Notes under the pieces: generated by a model | What the model saw: the letters and a program-made list of their open reading frames with translations, nothing else | Database searches by the model: none | Told to the model about the DNA's origin: nothing | In this document: positions 34,601-47,051 of the stretch, in pieces | How the letters are laid out: every line of letters starts with the position of its first letter | Numbering within the stretch: the first letter of the stretch is position 1 | Translations under genes and position numbers: made by a program | Origin: Phallusia mammillata | Taxonomy: Eukaryota > Chordata > Ascidiacea > Phlebobranchia > Ascidiidae | Length of the DNA stretch: 64,000 nt | NCBI GenBank assembly: GCA_003260075.1 | Contig: QLIY01000227.1 | Location: 62,001 to 126,000 of the forward strand | Direction of reading: 5' to 3'

Positions 34601-37600
34601 TCTCATACAACTTGCATACTGGGAATATTGACATCGCTTATCATTCAACAACATTTCCCACAGGCGACAGCTGCCCACACGAACAAAGTGTACCAATATC
34701 GCTAATGCAGCATTCCACCAAAACAGATGTGTTTTTGTATTCGTATTTATACAAAACGCGTATGACGTTGTAGTTTTTTGTTAAAACATAATATATGTTG
34801 ATTCTCTATATTAGGATCAAGGAATTTACATGCTGTGCATAAACATTGAAGAAAACAAAATATCTATTATTTAAAGACGCTCCTTGTGTTTCTTCTAGAC
34901 TTTTTTTCTCTCCTTTTTATGTTATTGACACATTTATGCTTTGAACTTCTACTTTTGTGTTCGTAAACTCGGTAAAACTGTTGAAATGACAATTTGTTTC
35001 CATAACAAGAAGATTAGCTGATTAGCCCAAGCTTTGTCAAAATGATCTTTAAAAACAGAATCTTTCGTACAACAACAACAAAAACTAAGCGAGACGACCA
35101 AACCTAATAAATCCCCCCCCCCGCTAATGCAGCATTCCACCAAAACAGATGTGTTTTTGTATTCGTATTTTTGTACAAAACGCGTATGACGTTGTAGTTT
35201 TTTTGTTAAAACATAATATATGTTGATTCTCTATATTGGATCAAGGAACATGCTGTGCATAAGCATTGAAGAAAACAAAATATCTATTATTTAAAGCCGC
35301 TCCTTGTGTTTCTTCTAGGCTTTTTTTCTCGCCTTTTTATGTTATTGACACATTTATGCTTTGAACTTCTACTTTTGTGTTCGTAAATTCGGAGTGTTCG
35401 TAAACAAGAAGATTAAAGCCCAAACTGTGTCAAAATGATCTTTAAAAACAGAATCTTTCCTAGTGTTGTTCGTCACAACAACACAAAAAAACTCAGCGAG
35501 ACGACCAAACCTCTATATATTTTCGTTTGCAGAGTGCAATGTTCGGTCGGAAAGTTCCCAGTGTGGATATGTGTCCCCCGCAGACTTCGATCTGGGGATC
35601 TTTTTCTTATCTGAGAAGCAAGGAAAACACCGATTGCGAAGCGGTTACCTCATTTGCGGTGAGTCTCATGCTTTTACTATTGGATTGTTTTTACCCCTAT
35701 ATGCCGAGAGATTTCATATAAAGCCTTCGATGTAGAATGATTAAAGATTTGACAGTTTATGTCGGTATGCAATTTTATTTGATGCATATTACGTTAAAAA
35801 TTCATGAAAGTGGCGGACGGAAAAAATCCTTTGACGCTTATTGCATACGTATATGACGTTGAAATGGGTAATACGTATACTGTTTCTTCAACGAACTTTG
35901 TCATAATGTACAATGTAATTCATATTATATAACCTTGATACAAAAACTAACAGACACTAATAGGGTTTAAAATTAAAGTGTTTATTCTTTAAATTTTGGG
36001 TTCAATGGAAGTAAATTCTAAATGCCTAGACAGCCGATTTACAATGTAACCTAAAACCAATTACCACACACATAAAAGAGACAGATTATAACGCCCCCCC
36101 CCCCTTTAAATTTTGGGTTCAATGGAAGTAAATTCTAAATGCCTAGACAGCTGATTTACAATGTAACCTAAAACCAATTACCACACACATAAAAGAGATA
36201 GATTATAACATCTATTTCATCATCTGCATATTCCGTATAATCTAAAATTACACCAACTGTAAACGCTTTATTCAGGCCAGTGGGGATTTTGGAACATTTT
36301 CAAAGGCGATTATTAAAACCTATGGGACACAACTGCACGTGTCATTGGCTATTTTAATTAGAACGGCATTTTCGGATAACAATTATAGATTATCGATTTA
36401 ATTATCTAATTGTGTCCCGCTTTAACAATTCTGTTTGCATCGATTGGGCTTCTCACTCAAACAATAATGAGCACAATTATGCACAAAATTTCCTTTGCAT
36501 TGTTTTACATTGACTTCTCTGGTATATACCCCCCCCCCCGCTTTAACAATTCTGTTTGCATCGATTGGGCTTCTCACTCAAACAATACTGAGCACAATTA
36601 TGCACAAAATTTCCTTTGCACTGTTTTACATTGACTTGTCTGGTATATAAAGAGTGAAAGGCTTTATTTCGCACTTGCTAATCGTTTTAACTGCTGAGTT
36701 TGGTCCGTCAAGGAAAACGTTTTTTTCCCGTCGTGCAGACAAGTATAATTTTTCCGTGATTACCCCCCCCCCTGTATATGCAAGGGCAATATGTGCTAAG
36801 CCACCCTTCTAGTTTTTCCTTGATTTTTACGTTGGAATAGGCCTTTCGACGATTTTTTGTGTGTATTTCAAACTCCGTCTGGGTGTAAATGCAAAAAATG
36901 CCTATTGCTTTGTTTAATTGCTTAAACAACAGTTACATTTTGTGTACCTAAACAAAAAAAGCGCACTTGTGCTTGCCAAAACTAGCCTAAAGTACAAAGT
37001 ATATCAAAAAGGGCCTAAAACTAGCCCAATTTTATTTTTAACTCAATGCTTGCAAATACACATCATTTTCAAACTGCATGTTAAAGACACAACCCGCGGT
37101 TCGATGTTAAAACAAATCTCATTTGCGCGATAAAAGCGCTGCTCAGGCAACGCTGTTGGCGTTTCCCCACCCGTTGTTTAAGGACAACCTTTGAACTGTC
37201 CATTGGTCAGCGTAAATCCAATGAACCGCTGACCGTACACGGCCTCTACTGAGAGAGAGAGTCACTGACCTGTCTCGGAGTGTGATTGAACGCCCGCGCT
37301 TTGGATTATTCGCCCTGGTGGCTCCGGACGGCGGTTTGATAAACGACTACTCGGGATCTTTTAGTTTTATGCCCCAGCTTCAAGTGAAACGCTGTGTTCG
37401 TTTATTTGAACTCAGCATGTGTCTTGTCCTCATGTTGAGCACACTATGTGACTACCATTAAAAATGTTTTACTCTCAAAAACCAGAGTATTTTTTGCGTA
37501 CCAAACTTGCCAATTAGTTTAAAATGCTTACAAATCGCCAATAGAATATCAATTTTTAAACAAACATTTGTTACTCACATGTGGTCAAGCCTTCTCTAAA

Positions 37601-38919
37601 AAGGTATCGTTCATCGTAACTTGTTTTGGTATTTCAGGGCCTTGTCGTTTAACTGTAAAGATCGCTTGACCGCTTCACAATCAATGTTTTAGACATTTTG
37701 CAGCACCGTGTTTTAGGGCCACACCTTATTGCACTTTCCCCCCAAGCCCGAACGTTAAGTAGTTAAGGTCGCGTTTCCATCGAAATCTAATCTAAAATAT
37801 GTCGTGTTTATCTGCTGAAATCCAAGTGTAAACGAATGTGGCTAACTTCGTTGTTACTGTATTTAAATTGAATTACATCCCATTTGTATTTATAGCAGAG
37901 TTTTAGTTGTGTTTTGCCTACAAATCTTGGCACATTTACAAGTTTGATGATGTCAAGCGTGTTGAAGTTGGTTTGAGTTCATTTCAGTTCTAAAATTACG
38001 CATAATTTTGTTTCGTGTTGAAATCAACAAAAGAAACTCCTTTGTTCTTTGTTTTGGTGCGAAAAAATGCTACTAAATCTTTGCTGTTTCAAGTGCTTTT
38101 CTTTTTACACTACACTCCAGTATGACACAGTCTCTAACTTGTTCCCTTTCTGTGAATTATCAATCGCTTTGACGTCATCGGACCCGTGATCCAATAAGAG
38201 CAGTCGGTGTTTGGTTCCCATCAAAGAAACCTTTGTAGTTTGTTTGTCCACCAACTTGGTTCAAACAGGAGTTTACCCTTTACTCATTAGGAAACATACA
38301 AAAATCTACAGGAAAACAAGCTTTAAAAATGCAGTACCCAAAAGTTGTTTTACTGCTTGTCAAGATCAATATACTTTCGTTACTGTTATCCAACGGAGGC
38401 TTTTGAAGAAGTTTATTTAAGAATTTCTCGGTAAACGTTTTTATTCCACTTTTTCGAAAACAATTGTGGTTTAGATACTATTTCGGATAAAACCAGAAGT
38501 CATGCATCCCTATAACTGCTACCATTTAAAGAAATGTTAACGGGTTGCTGTTGTCTCATCTGTCTTTGGTTCAGTCGTTTTGTGTGTTTTCACTCAAAAC
38601 AACTCCCTTGCAAAGCGCAGCCCCATGCAACGTTGAGACAACATGAGGCGCCATCGATTGCTATAAAAGGGTATTGGGTGTCGGTCTGTTTGCAAACTAA
38701 ACATCAAAACGAAAACAACAATTACCTGAAGTTCCGTGTAACTACTGCAACAGACAGATTGATGTTTGCACAAGAACTTTTAGAGTTTTGATGATTTTGT
38801 ACAAAGGATTTTAGCATGGGTTTAATGCTGTTTCGGCCCCATCAAAACAGCTGGTGTAAACCCAAAAATTGCGATTTTATTCTAAACACGGTTTGAAAAC
38901 GAAGCATTCATTTTTCAAA

Positions 38920-38981
<62 letters not shown>

Positions 38982-41429
38982 GCATTCATTTTTCAAAAAT
39001 GCCCTATGGGTGTTAAATATAAACAAAAAATACATAACAATGTCCAAAAACGTTGTTTGCCTTTAATGAGCTTCAACATGGTATGAAGGGCTAAACCTTG
39101 CATTTTTTGAGGATATATGTGTTGTTTCATTTATACACAACATAGTGATAATCATAACTTGCTTGTGACAAACAGAACCCGAAGCTACACTTAACTCTGA
39201 CTTAGGTTGTGCAGAGAACGGAAAATCTTACAAACATTCATTAGCATTTCCTTGGGGTTTAGAAATCACAGTCGAGGAAGGCACCCCGATGCGCCACAGT
39301 AAACATCCTGTCGTGGCGCGTTTACTGCACCGTGGCTCCATGGGCCCCCCCCCCTTCACCTTTGTTACCTTTATTTTTGTTTTTAAAGTATTTTAACCGA
39401 AAATTCCAACGTTTGACGTGTTTTTGGAACCATGACCTTTTTTTCATGGCAAATTTTTTGTGTTGCCTAAATTAAAGGCTGCGTGTTCCAAAGTATGTTT
39501 TTAGCTCCTAAACAAGGACAATATGTTGCATAAAAGCCGATTGTTTAATTGCATTTGGTCATATCTTGCAGCTTGAGTCCAAATAATTAACGACACTCCA
39601 TATACCTCCATAACATTTTTCATAAAATTGAACAAAAATGAAACTCCATTCAAAAATTTACCCCCCCCCCTACACCCCCTTCCGATCACGTGATCCATGA
39701 AGGGGGTCGGATTACAGCGTGACTAACGCATTTTAGAACTCCCTTCAACCTCGTGACGTTAGCACGTTATGTGATTTTCTCCTTTTTCACCTTTGTTACC
39801 TTTATTTTTGTTTTTAAAGTATTTTAACCGAAATGCCAAATTTTGACTTGTTTTTGGAACCATGACCGTTTTTTTTTCATGGGTTTTTTTGTGTTTCCTA
39901 AATTAAAGGTTGCGTGTTCCAAAGTCTATTTTTTGCTTCTAAACAAGGACAACATGTTGCATAAAAGCCGATTGTTCACTTGCATTTGATCACATCTTGC
40001 AGCTTGAGTCAAAATATTTAACGACACTCCATATACCTCCATTACATTTTTCATAAAATTGAATAAAAATGAAACTCCATTCAAAAATCTAAAATTCTTT
40101 CTCAAACCGACATGTTTCTGTCCATTAAGATTACAAATGCGTTTCCTCTGCGTATCAGCACCGCATTGTTTGAAACATGATGAAAATCGTCAGAGTGTTG
40201 AGTCACAACCGATGCAGCAGATGGAGAAAGTGGTTGTAGTGATGCGTCATCTCGCTCTGTACGAATTCGCGAGTGTTAAGTAAAGCAGCTTAGCCGCTCT
40301 GGCCAGTGTTTTGGCACCAAACAAAACGTCTGAATCATAGCATTTGTGGTCGAAAAACCCGATTAAATTTGATTAATGAGTTTAGTGCAGACTAAAACGT
40401 GTGAATTCAGTAGTTGGAATGCTCTTACCGCAACGGAAGCTGTATTCCGCGAATTTCAGATGTTTTTATTGAACAAAACACCAACTCAAATTCCCAAAAT
40501 AATGAGTTAAGAAAAAAATATCACTTTCAATTAAAAACATATATCGGGACAAACTTTTCACCCGAAGACAAAAATAGTTTTTATTTTGTCGACATTGCAT
40601 TAAATTTTAATGTTTCCTTGATGTACGATGACGTAATTGCTTCAATTTGTGACGTTATTTCGAGGGAATCGAAGCGTTAGGGCCTCATCTCGTGGAGGTC
40701 ACCAGAAAGTTCATTGGGTGTCCTTTCGGTCTTTATACCTTTGCGTTATTTAGGGATAAAACATTCAACAAGACGCTAAATGCAGATTTTCCGTTTTACT
40801 TTAGGGGTAAGTTTACATTGAAAATATTTTACGTGGCATTCAACATGCGTACTAAGTATGTGCAGGATTTTGAGCTAGATTTACATAGATACTCATTTAG
40901 GATATTCGAAAAAATGGAATAACTAATTTTCGTTCGTTTACAATTTATTTAAAATTGTAAAACCTAACGCACACGGTCTATTTTCGTGGGAAACCTATTC
41001 AGAGGTGTTTGTCGTTTCTTTGGTTTCCTGTCCATGCGCCAAACATTTTGCCAACCGTAATATAATTAACCTCCAAGGCAGCCGTTGCACAGATACAGCA
41101 ACAACAAACCCTGTTAACAAACGTATGTGGTTAATGCGGTGCCAACATTCGAACATGGTAAACGTTGCTGGACTGCGTGGCAAACTGGGCGGGTGGTTTA
41201 CGCTGTGATAACATCTCGTGTAAGCAACATATCTTCACAACAGGTCCGGCTTCGATACTTAAAACAGGAGATGGTGTAACTCAGCCACATGAAACAGTAA
41301 AATCTTGACCAAGCTTAAAATTTAAAACGGCTGCATGGCTGTAAAACGATCTTGAAATGTCTTGTTTGTTTTAACGAGCAAATAATTTCCTGAAGATATT
41401 TGAAAATGATATTTAACGACTTACTATCG

Positions 41430-41511
<82 letters not shown>

Positions 41512-41865
41512 GTTGCGTTTAAAAAAATCAAAACAAACATGTTTGAAAATACGGGAGTTGTTAGAACTTAATTGTTTTCAGACACACCTTGCTTTCAAGT
41601 TTGCACATGACTTAAAATTAAATTGACCAATCACATAACAACCATAAATCACGTGATCAACGATCAACCACACACTTCAGTGCATAAAGACAATGTACAA
41701 AGGAAAAATCTACCTAAAAGCATATTTCTCCTTTTACTTAACCGCATTCCGTCAGTTTTATGCCGTCACAAAGCACTTACTGTAACACGATACCCTTATA
41801 CCTGCACATTTTGGTTTTACTCCACATTCTAATGTGAAAATGTTTATTTTGTTGCCAGAAAACAG

Positions 41866-41944
<79 letters not shown>

Positions 41945-44900
41945 TGCCATGGGCGACGTTATTGTGGCCTCTTGGTACATTCCCGAGTATTTGGAGACGA
42001 TCCATGCCCAGGAACGACAAAGTATTTATCTGTGACTTACAAATGTAAACTAAGTAAGTGATTTTTTTGTTTGTATGTGTCATTCGAAAAATCTAAATTA
42101 AACCTAGTGGATTAAACACCATCGTTTGGTTTGTTTGTGTTTTTGAGTGTTTTAACTCTGAAATGTAGGCTATTTTATTCACCCTTTGAATTGTGACTCT
42201 CATAAGAGATCCAGATTTGTTTTGGGTTAAGTTGGTGAAAAAATATTAACATCTTATTTTATTTCTAACAATAAATTTTAGTGCCTGACGAGTTCAAAGA
42301 GCGTGGCTCCTGTGATGACGAAACAATGGTTGTACGTTGTGCCAAAGTTAATTACGTCATTGCTGTGTACAACGTCACATTGACGAAGAAAGAAGGCTGC
42401 AGAAAAACCATTGGAAGCAGTAAGAACATTTTCTTTGGTTATCCTATCAAACTTTTAAGGCATGGCAAACTCAACTAACCAAAGCTGCATTCGTTTAAAC
42501 ATAATGTACTTATGCACTCGTATACGTTTAACTTAAAACAAGAATCTCCCAGCTCGTTGCTTGGTGGATGAAGACTATAATAAACTTCATGCGTAATGAT
42601 TCAAGTTTATGAAAAACATTAGGTTGATGCTGTAAAGGCGAAATGTATTCATCTCAAAATCGTAAGAACTTAAAGGTTTTCATAAACTTAAAACATAATC
42701 CATGAAATAATTGTGGTTTTGTTAATTGCTGAAACCCAAACTTTTCTAAATTGCTTTTCTTCTCTAATCCATGTTAAATTTTAACAGTGTGTTGGTCTTT
42801 GATTTATTATTTATACATAGCTTCCAGTATAAACAAGTTTGAATGGAAAAGTCTGGTTCATATGACATACAGGCAGCTCCGTTTAAATAAATCTTATTTG
42901 CGTTGATTATTCCGTGAGTTGAGTTTCTGTAAACACGGTTTCACAAACCTTGTAACATTTTCCGGGAACACACAACTCGTTACTCACTCGTGTTGATCTT
43001 GGCGATTGATATGATAGCGACCCTACGTAATTTCGTCATATCTGATGAAAGTTTATTGCGAAACTGTCCTTAACGATTTCCATTTGTCAAAAGGCAAATC
43101 TAGTTTAACTTTTAACTTCAGTGAAAATATGATTTTTCAAACCTAATGCAATTTAACACAGATGAAATACAGTGATAAGCAACAAAAACTTCTTAGAAAA
43201 GCGCGGTAATTTTTTGAAAAAAAACGTACATCTTTTTATGTTTAACAACTTTTTGAGCAGGTTCAAACTTTCAAAGTTGTACAAATTGATAAGGATACTT
43301 TAGTTTTTGAAAACTTTGCTTACTAGCGTCATCAAGTGTTTTGTGCCATAAGCGAAATTTGTTCGGAATCGTTTGGGACGAACTTGGCATGTGCGAAGTT
43401 TTTCCAATTTTGCTGGTTCTAACTGTACAACGCGGCTAAATGTAACAACTACTGGCTGTTTCTAAACCCAATGCAAAGCCCACTTGATCAGGGCTCTGTT
43501 TGTAACTAGTCACATCCATCAGAAATATTAGAGCGTAACTACCGCGCCCAGTGAAAATCTCCAGACCTTTTAACAGTAGTGAAGGATCCCAATACCAGCT
43601 AAAGTTACCTTGTGAAACAGAATGTAACCTTATCGAAGAATGTTGTGCCCAACCAAGAACGAACAAGGTCTTTGGTTTACTGATCAGGGTACCAAGTATT
43701 TGAAATTTACCTGATTTTAAATTTACCCGATTGTACCTGTAGTTTTGACCGCATCTGCTTTGATGTAGAACACTATCATTCGGTAAAACCATGCTCTTTA
43801 CTCTTTTGTAAGGCAACAGACGATTCCATGTCAAGTTGGCGCCAATGACGCCAATCTGCGGTCCGGGAAATTTTGAAACCAATTAGGTTTGACTGTCTAT
43901 TTGTGTTTCACTGAGGTCACTGTTGGGTCACTAATCATCAAACCGTGTTCTACGTTTACGAAACATAAGAATCGAAAGCATATTAAATCCTTGACTACAA
44001 AATTGCAGGTTATAGCGGGTTTTGAGTATGCCAATGGTAATTTCCTTATCTTACATAAGAAATGAATTTGCAAATCTTACAATCAAACCATAGGGTTCTA
44101 TTTATTTGATTAAAATAATGCTAAGGAATCAAAACAAAGAAAATGACTTTTTGTCTCTTACTAAACCTAATTTTTGCAATCTAACTTACAAATATAATAA
44201 TTATGTACAAAGCAACTACATTTCTTGTGCAACATTTAGGTTGCTTCAAACTCGCCTTTAACTCGTGCTAAACCTTGCGTGTAAATAAACTTCGCCATTA
44301 AGATGCGCAGAGTTACAAACCCAAGTGTCAACATTCAGTTCAAGTGGGGTTCCCTGTGTATCTTGGATTAGACAAGGGCCACTTGTTACAGGATCAAGAA
44401 CTGATATGAGTTATCAGCATTGAGACCATCCCTGTAAGTTGACACACGAGGCGTTTCTGATTAGACTACACAAGGAGTGGGTGCTCTTTAGAGTCTTTGA
44501 TATGAAGCAAACAGAAAATCGAACGGCCCCGTGTTTGCTTAAAGCGAGTTTAGCAGAATGATATCCCCCCCCCCAGAACTGATATGAGTTATCAGCATTG
44601 AGACCATCCCTGTAAGTTGACATACGAGGCGTTTCTGATTAGACTACACAATGAGTGGGTGCTCTTTAGAGTCTTTGATATGAAGTAAACAGAAAATCGA
44701 ACGGCCCCGTGTTTGCTTAAAGCGAGTTTAGCAGAATGATATAGTAAGCCATGGCAAAATCGTAAACCCCGCCCAAATGTTTTAAAAATGTGCAAAATTG
44801 TAAATTTTCCCCAAAATGTTCAGCCAAAGTAGTGTTACACGGATGTAGAAATGTATTTTTCAGGCCAACAATTTTACGCAACTTGACAGCAGTCCATATT

Positions 44901-45930
44901 GATCCATATAGACATCGGATTTGCGTTAACAAAACTATTAGGTGCCTACTTTACTCTTTTTTGTCATTTACCAGTTCACTGTCTTTGTAAGCGCATTTCT
45001 GCACAAGTTTATAGAAATACCTTGCCAAATTTTTTTACATAATTTTTGTGCAGACTGTACACTCAATTCGGAGTCGGCATTAGATGAAGTGACGGCCAGT
45101 TGCCACAAGAGGCAGCGGTGCACCATTCGAGTCGCCCATCGTGATTGTGCAAACTACATGCATCTTGAATACGCCTGCAGTAAGTAACGTTTGGCTTTTA
45201 CTACGGCAATAGTCATAAGGTTATCGGGACGCGTTGCTTTGGTTGATCAAAAATGCTCTTGTCGGTCAATAAAACGTAAAAGCACAGGCATTCTAACAAG
45301 TGGTGGTAATTTTTTGAAAAGACTTGAAACATATAAAATATATTTGTGGTTCGAATATATAGTGCAGCAGCATTGAGTAGTTTGAAAAATTTTCCTTGTT
45401 TGTTAACCTGCCCCATTTTACCACCATGTTTGCTTATGGCTGTTTAATAGCAATGGGAGAAAGCATTTGCGTATCGTATTTCCTTTTACACGTGTTGGGA
45501 AGAAACAAGACCACACCGCAAGCGTATTATGCGCTGTACTCGATGGTAATCAACAAAACCCACTTTGCTCGGCTTTTTTGCCCAACTGTTTGTTCTTTCG
45601 TGCTACTGTTACCTTGGGATAACCGACTTTCACAAGTTAACGGAATCAGGCGCGAGTGACAGGTTTACGAGCTTTGCGAAGCTAGTGGGTACGGTACTGC
45701 AGGCCAAGTTTTCTTATCAAGATCGCTATGTTTGGAGTCGGTATTGTCAGCTGTGCAAGTGTAAAATGGATTAGGTAGAATTGTTAACCAGTAGCCGTTT
45801 CTTGTCCACGTGGTTTTAAGTTGTTTTGAATTGTTTCTATTTTTGTTTCATTACAGTTTCTGTTAAAGGTTTCAATTTTGGCAAATCGAAGAAAATCTTT
45901 AGTTGTCAAGCGCTACGTTTGGCCAACTAA
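25608..45930 (+). CDS. EVA1C: EVA-1 homologue C-like protein, two SUEL lectin domains
   Basis: Exons are 25608-25881, 29111-29208, 35533-35658, (lost start)-42053, 42282-42419, 45054-45179 and 45857-45930. All junction phases that can be tested agree. Exon 1 ends in a hydrophobic segment (LIYRLLLWFHFLHLFTLAAG) that may be the signal. Domain 1 has the galactose/rhamnose-binding (SUEL) pattern with eight cysteines: ACEGQVLYIRCP, SAMFGR, then CHGRRYC and VFGDDPCPGTTKYLSVTYKC. Domain 2 is more divergent but also has eight cysteines (GSCDDE...VVRCA to YMHLEYAC). The YSGYMAAIITNHT lead-in and the domain order fit EVA1C, a guidance co-receptor that binds Slit and heparin in other animals. The last exon is a guess: it gives a short tail without the membrane helix and FAM176 region of vertebrate EVA1C. 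The fourth exon's 5' edge is replaced by poly-C at 41866-41944. Confidence 0.78.
25625..25671 (+). promoter_or_regulatory. Paired CRE palindromes
   Basis: Perfect TGACGTCA sites lie at 25625-25632 and 25664-25671, 31 bp apart, just after the upstream ATG of the EVA1C-like first exon. If transcription starts nearby they may be core-promoter elements, and the true start codon would then be further in. Confidence 0.3.
26660..26925 (+). repeat. GCCCG-rich dispersed repeat, uninterrupted copy
   Basis: It shares TTGACATTAGGTCAGGC, ACAGAGTGTAA and AAGCCC-rich runs in the same order as the copy at 1745-2700. This copy lacks the hAT-like insertion and is useful as the reference for the family. It lies in the first EVA1C-like intron. 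Confidence 0.55.
29328..29885 (+). repeat. Interleaved contig overlap joined by 10 C (29465-29474)
   Basis: The piece beginning at 29328 recurs at 29475-29555, and 29423-29464 recurs at 29848-29883. The two pairs are interleaved, which a simple tandem duplication cannot give but an out-of-order contig can. Confidence 0.7.
30047..30566 (+). repeat. Direct duplication joined by 10 C (30305-30314)
   Basis: Copies 30047-30304 and 30315-30566 in an EVA1C-like intron, with scattered substitutions and one-base indels. Confidence 0.8.
31588..31860 (+). repeat. Direct duplication joined by 11 C (31718-31728)
   Basis: Copies 31588-31717 and 31729-31860 differ at about three sites. Confidence 0.8.
32094..32575 (+). 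repeat. Direct duplication bounded by C tracts at 32094-32104 and 32300-32310
   Basis: The block 32105-32299 recurs at 32374-32570. The first copy is enclosed by C tracts on both sides, like a small contig inserted whole. Confidence 0.75.
32873..34293 (+). repeat. About 700-bp direct duplication joined by 10 C (33588-33597)
   Basis: Copies 32873-33587 and 33598-34293 are the longest pair in the window. They differ by SNPs and by an indel of roughly 40 bp near 33040, as two alleles of a polymorphic animal would. Confidence 0.8.
34290..34620 (+). repeat. Direct duplication joined by 10 C (34447-34456)
   Basis: Copies about 34290-34446 and 34455-34620, more diverged than the other pairs. Confidence 0.7.
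34701..35520 (+). repeat. About 400-bp direct duplication joined by 10 C (35113-35122)
   Basis: Copies 34701-35112 and 35123-35520 end just before the third EVA1C-like exon. Indels of 4-20 bp separate them. Confidence 0.8.
35985..36212 (+). repeat. Direct duplication joined by 11 C (36094-36104)
   Basis: Copies 35985-36093 and 36105-36212 are nearly identical. Confidence 0.8.
36415..36772 (+). repeat. Direct duplication joined by 11 C, plus a lone 10-C tract
   Basis: Copies 36415-36528 and 36539-36652 are joined by C at 36529-36539. A further 10-C tract at 36763-36772 has no obvious flanking copy. Confidence 0.75.
37130..37340. promoter_or_regulatory. GC-rich intronic patch with CCAAT-bearing inverted repeat
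   Basis: GGTCAGCG at 37205-37212 and CGCTGACC at 37227-37234 form a perfect 8-bp inverted repeat around a 14-bp spacer carrying CCAATG, with ATTGG just upstream. A GAGAGAGAGAG run follows. It may be an internal promoter or enhancer in the EVA1C-like intron. Confidence 0.25.
38902..38999 (+). repeat. 58-base poly-C tract with 20-bp flanking repeat
   Basis: C occupies 38922-38979. The motif AAGCATTCATTTTTCAAAAA lies on both sides. This long tract differs from the other eight in having a recognisable short overlap. Confidence 0.75.
39345..40095 (+). repeat. About 300-bp duplication with C tracts at 39345-39354 and 39661-39670
   Basis: The block 39355-39660 is bounded by C tracts on both sides and recurs at 39786-40095 with SNPs and short indels. 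It looks like an allelic contig inserted ahead of its partner. Confidence 0.75.
41431..41509 (+). repeat. 79-base poly-C tract, probable filled gap
   Basis: A run of 79 C in an EVA1C-like intron with no duplicated flank. The tract 357 bp downstream has exactly the same length. Confidence 0.75.
41866..41944 (+). repeat. 79-base poly-C tract hiding an EVA1C-like exon start
   Basis: A run of 79 C ends directly before TGC-CAT-GGG-CGA, which encodes the conserved CHGRRYC of SUEL domain 1. The acceptor and the few codons that should link TSFA of the preceding exon to this cysteine are absent, so real sequence lies behind the tract. Confidence 0.85.
44398..44743 (+). repeat. Direct duplication joined by 10 C (44565-44574)
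   Basis: Copies 44398-44564 and 44575-44743 in the intron before the domain 2 exon differ by a few bases. Confidence 0.8.
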
Positions 45931-47012
45931 GTTTAGGAAACCGTCAGGAAGTAATTGCAAATATACGCAAGTCGTTCTTCCGTAAGAGTTCAGTCTGATC
46001 GTAAACCTTCTTTCATCGGCGGCACGTTGCTTGTTTTGCGGCAATTCGACACTTTAACGATCGTCGAAATTAAACTATTAAACACCGTTAATCGCGCTCT
46101 GTTATTCCGCCGTTACTAGATACGATCACCGATCACTAACCTCCGCTCTGTTGACTTTTAACTTCCTAAATATTTATTCTCAACAGTATTTACCGCTGTA
46201 AAGAGCGCAAATCGCTACAATTGCCTTCGCTCGCGTTTCCAGCACCTGTTTAGGGCATCGAACAATGGAAAATGTTACAATGCGCAACATGCGCTATTGT
46301 TGAATGTTCGACTTTCATTGTTGGAACCGGAAACGAAGCTGTGGCCAAACAGCATGATAACCCCATTATACAGGTTTAAAACTTCTAATTTGTGTGCTTC
46401 CAAGGTTTAGTCTAGGGTTACGATGCAATGGAACCGATAGTCCAATTTAAGTTAGCTGCGAAGGGGTTTAGTGCAGTTAACCATGGTGTGCCGAAGAGAT
46501 ATCATGTATTCTAAGTTTCTTTTCTACTTTTAAATGGTATAAATGTATAGGGTTAGGTTGTTACGATTTATCACCGCTATAGCGTGAAAAACATTTTGTC
46601 CAGTGAATCAAAGCAGATTTCTAACACCAGAACACATGTTACCTTTGAGCTCCTTTTCTTCATTTGCCACATGAATATGTTCAAACTTTATTTGATAAAA
46701 CTTTGGCTGTTATTTGCATTTACCTCTGTGGAATAGAATCAGTTTATCAACCGTTTAAGTTTTTATTCAAATCGCCACTCCCATCATGTGCTTAAACTCC
46801 CACCGATAATCATCAGTCACTTGTGGTTAGTGGTTTTTCCGGGACCGTTTTGTCGTGACGTGGCTTGGGAATACAAACCACATGCACTGTGAAACGTTTG
46901 CAAAATGCCAGTGGTACATGCTTGGGAAACTGAAGGAATCGAAACGTAAAAGGGTTTCCGTTCCCATAACAATACAGTGTTCAGTTGGCAGAAAGGGATG
47001 TTTGGTGGCTGC

Positions 47013-47013
<1 letters not shown>

Positions 47014-47050
<37 letters not shown>
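47014..47050 (+). repeat. 37-base poly-C tract, probable filled gap
   Basis: A run of 37 C with unrelated flanks. Pro- and Gly-rich frames across it are artefacts. Confidence 0.75.

Positions 47051-47051
<1 letters not shown>

Noticed and set aside
7098-36772. CRISPR-like or satellite array from the repeated units
   Set aside because: Each unit occurs only twice, units are unrelated to one another and spacing is irregular.
40414-40922. Two neighbouring frames of 88 and 76 codons
   Set aside because: No motif and no splice consistency with the EVA1C-like gene, in whose intron they lie.
43436-43882. 148-codon minus-strand frame
   Set aside because: No recognisable domain, unremarkable composition, no supporting splice sites; it lies within an EVA1C-like intron. 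Kept out as a chance or relic frame.
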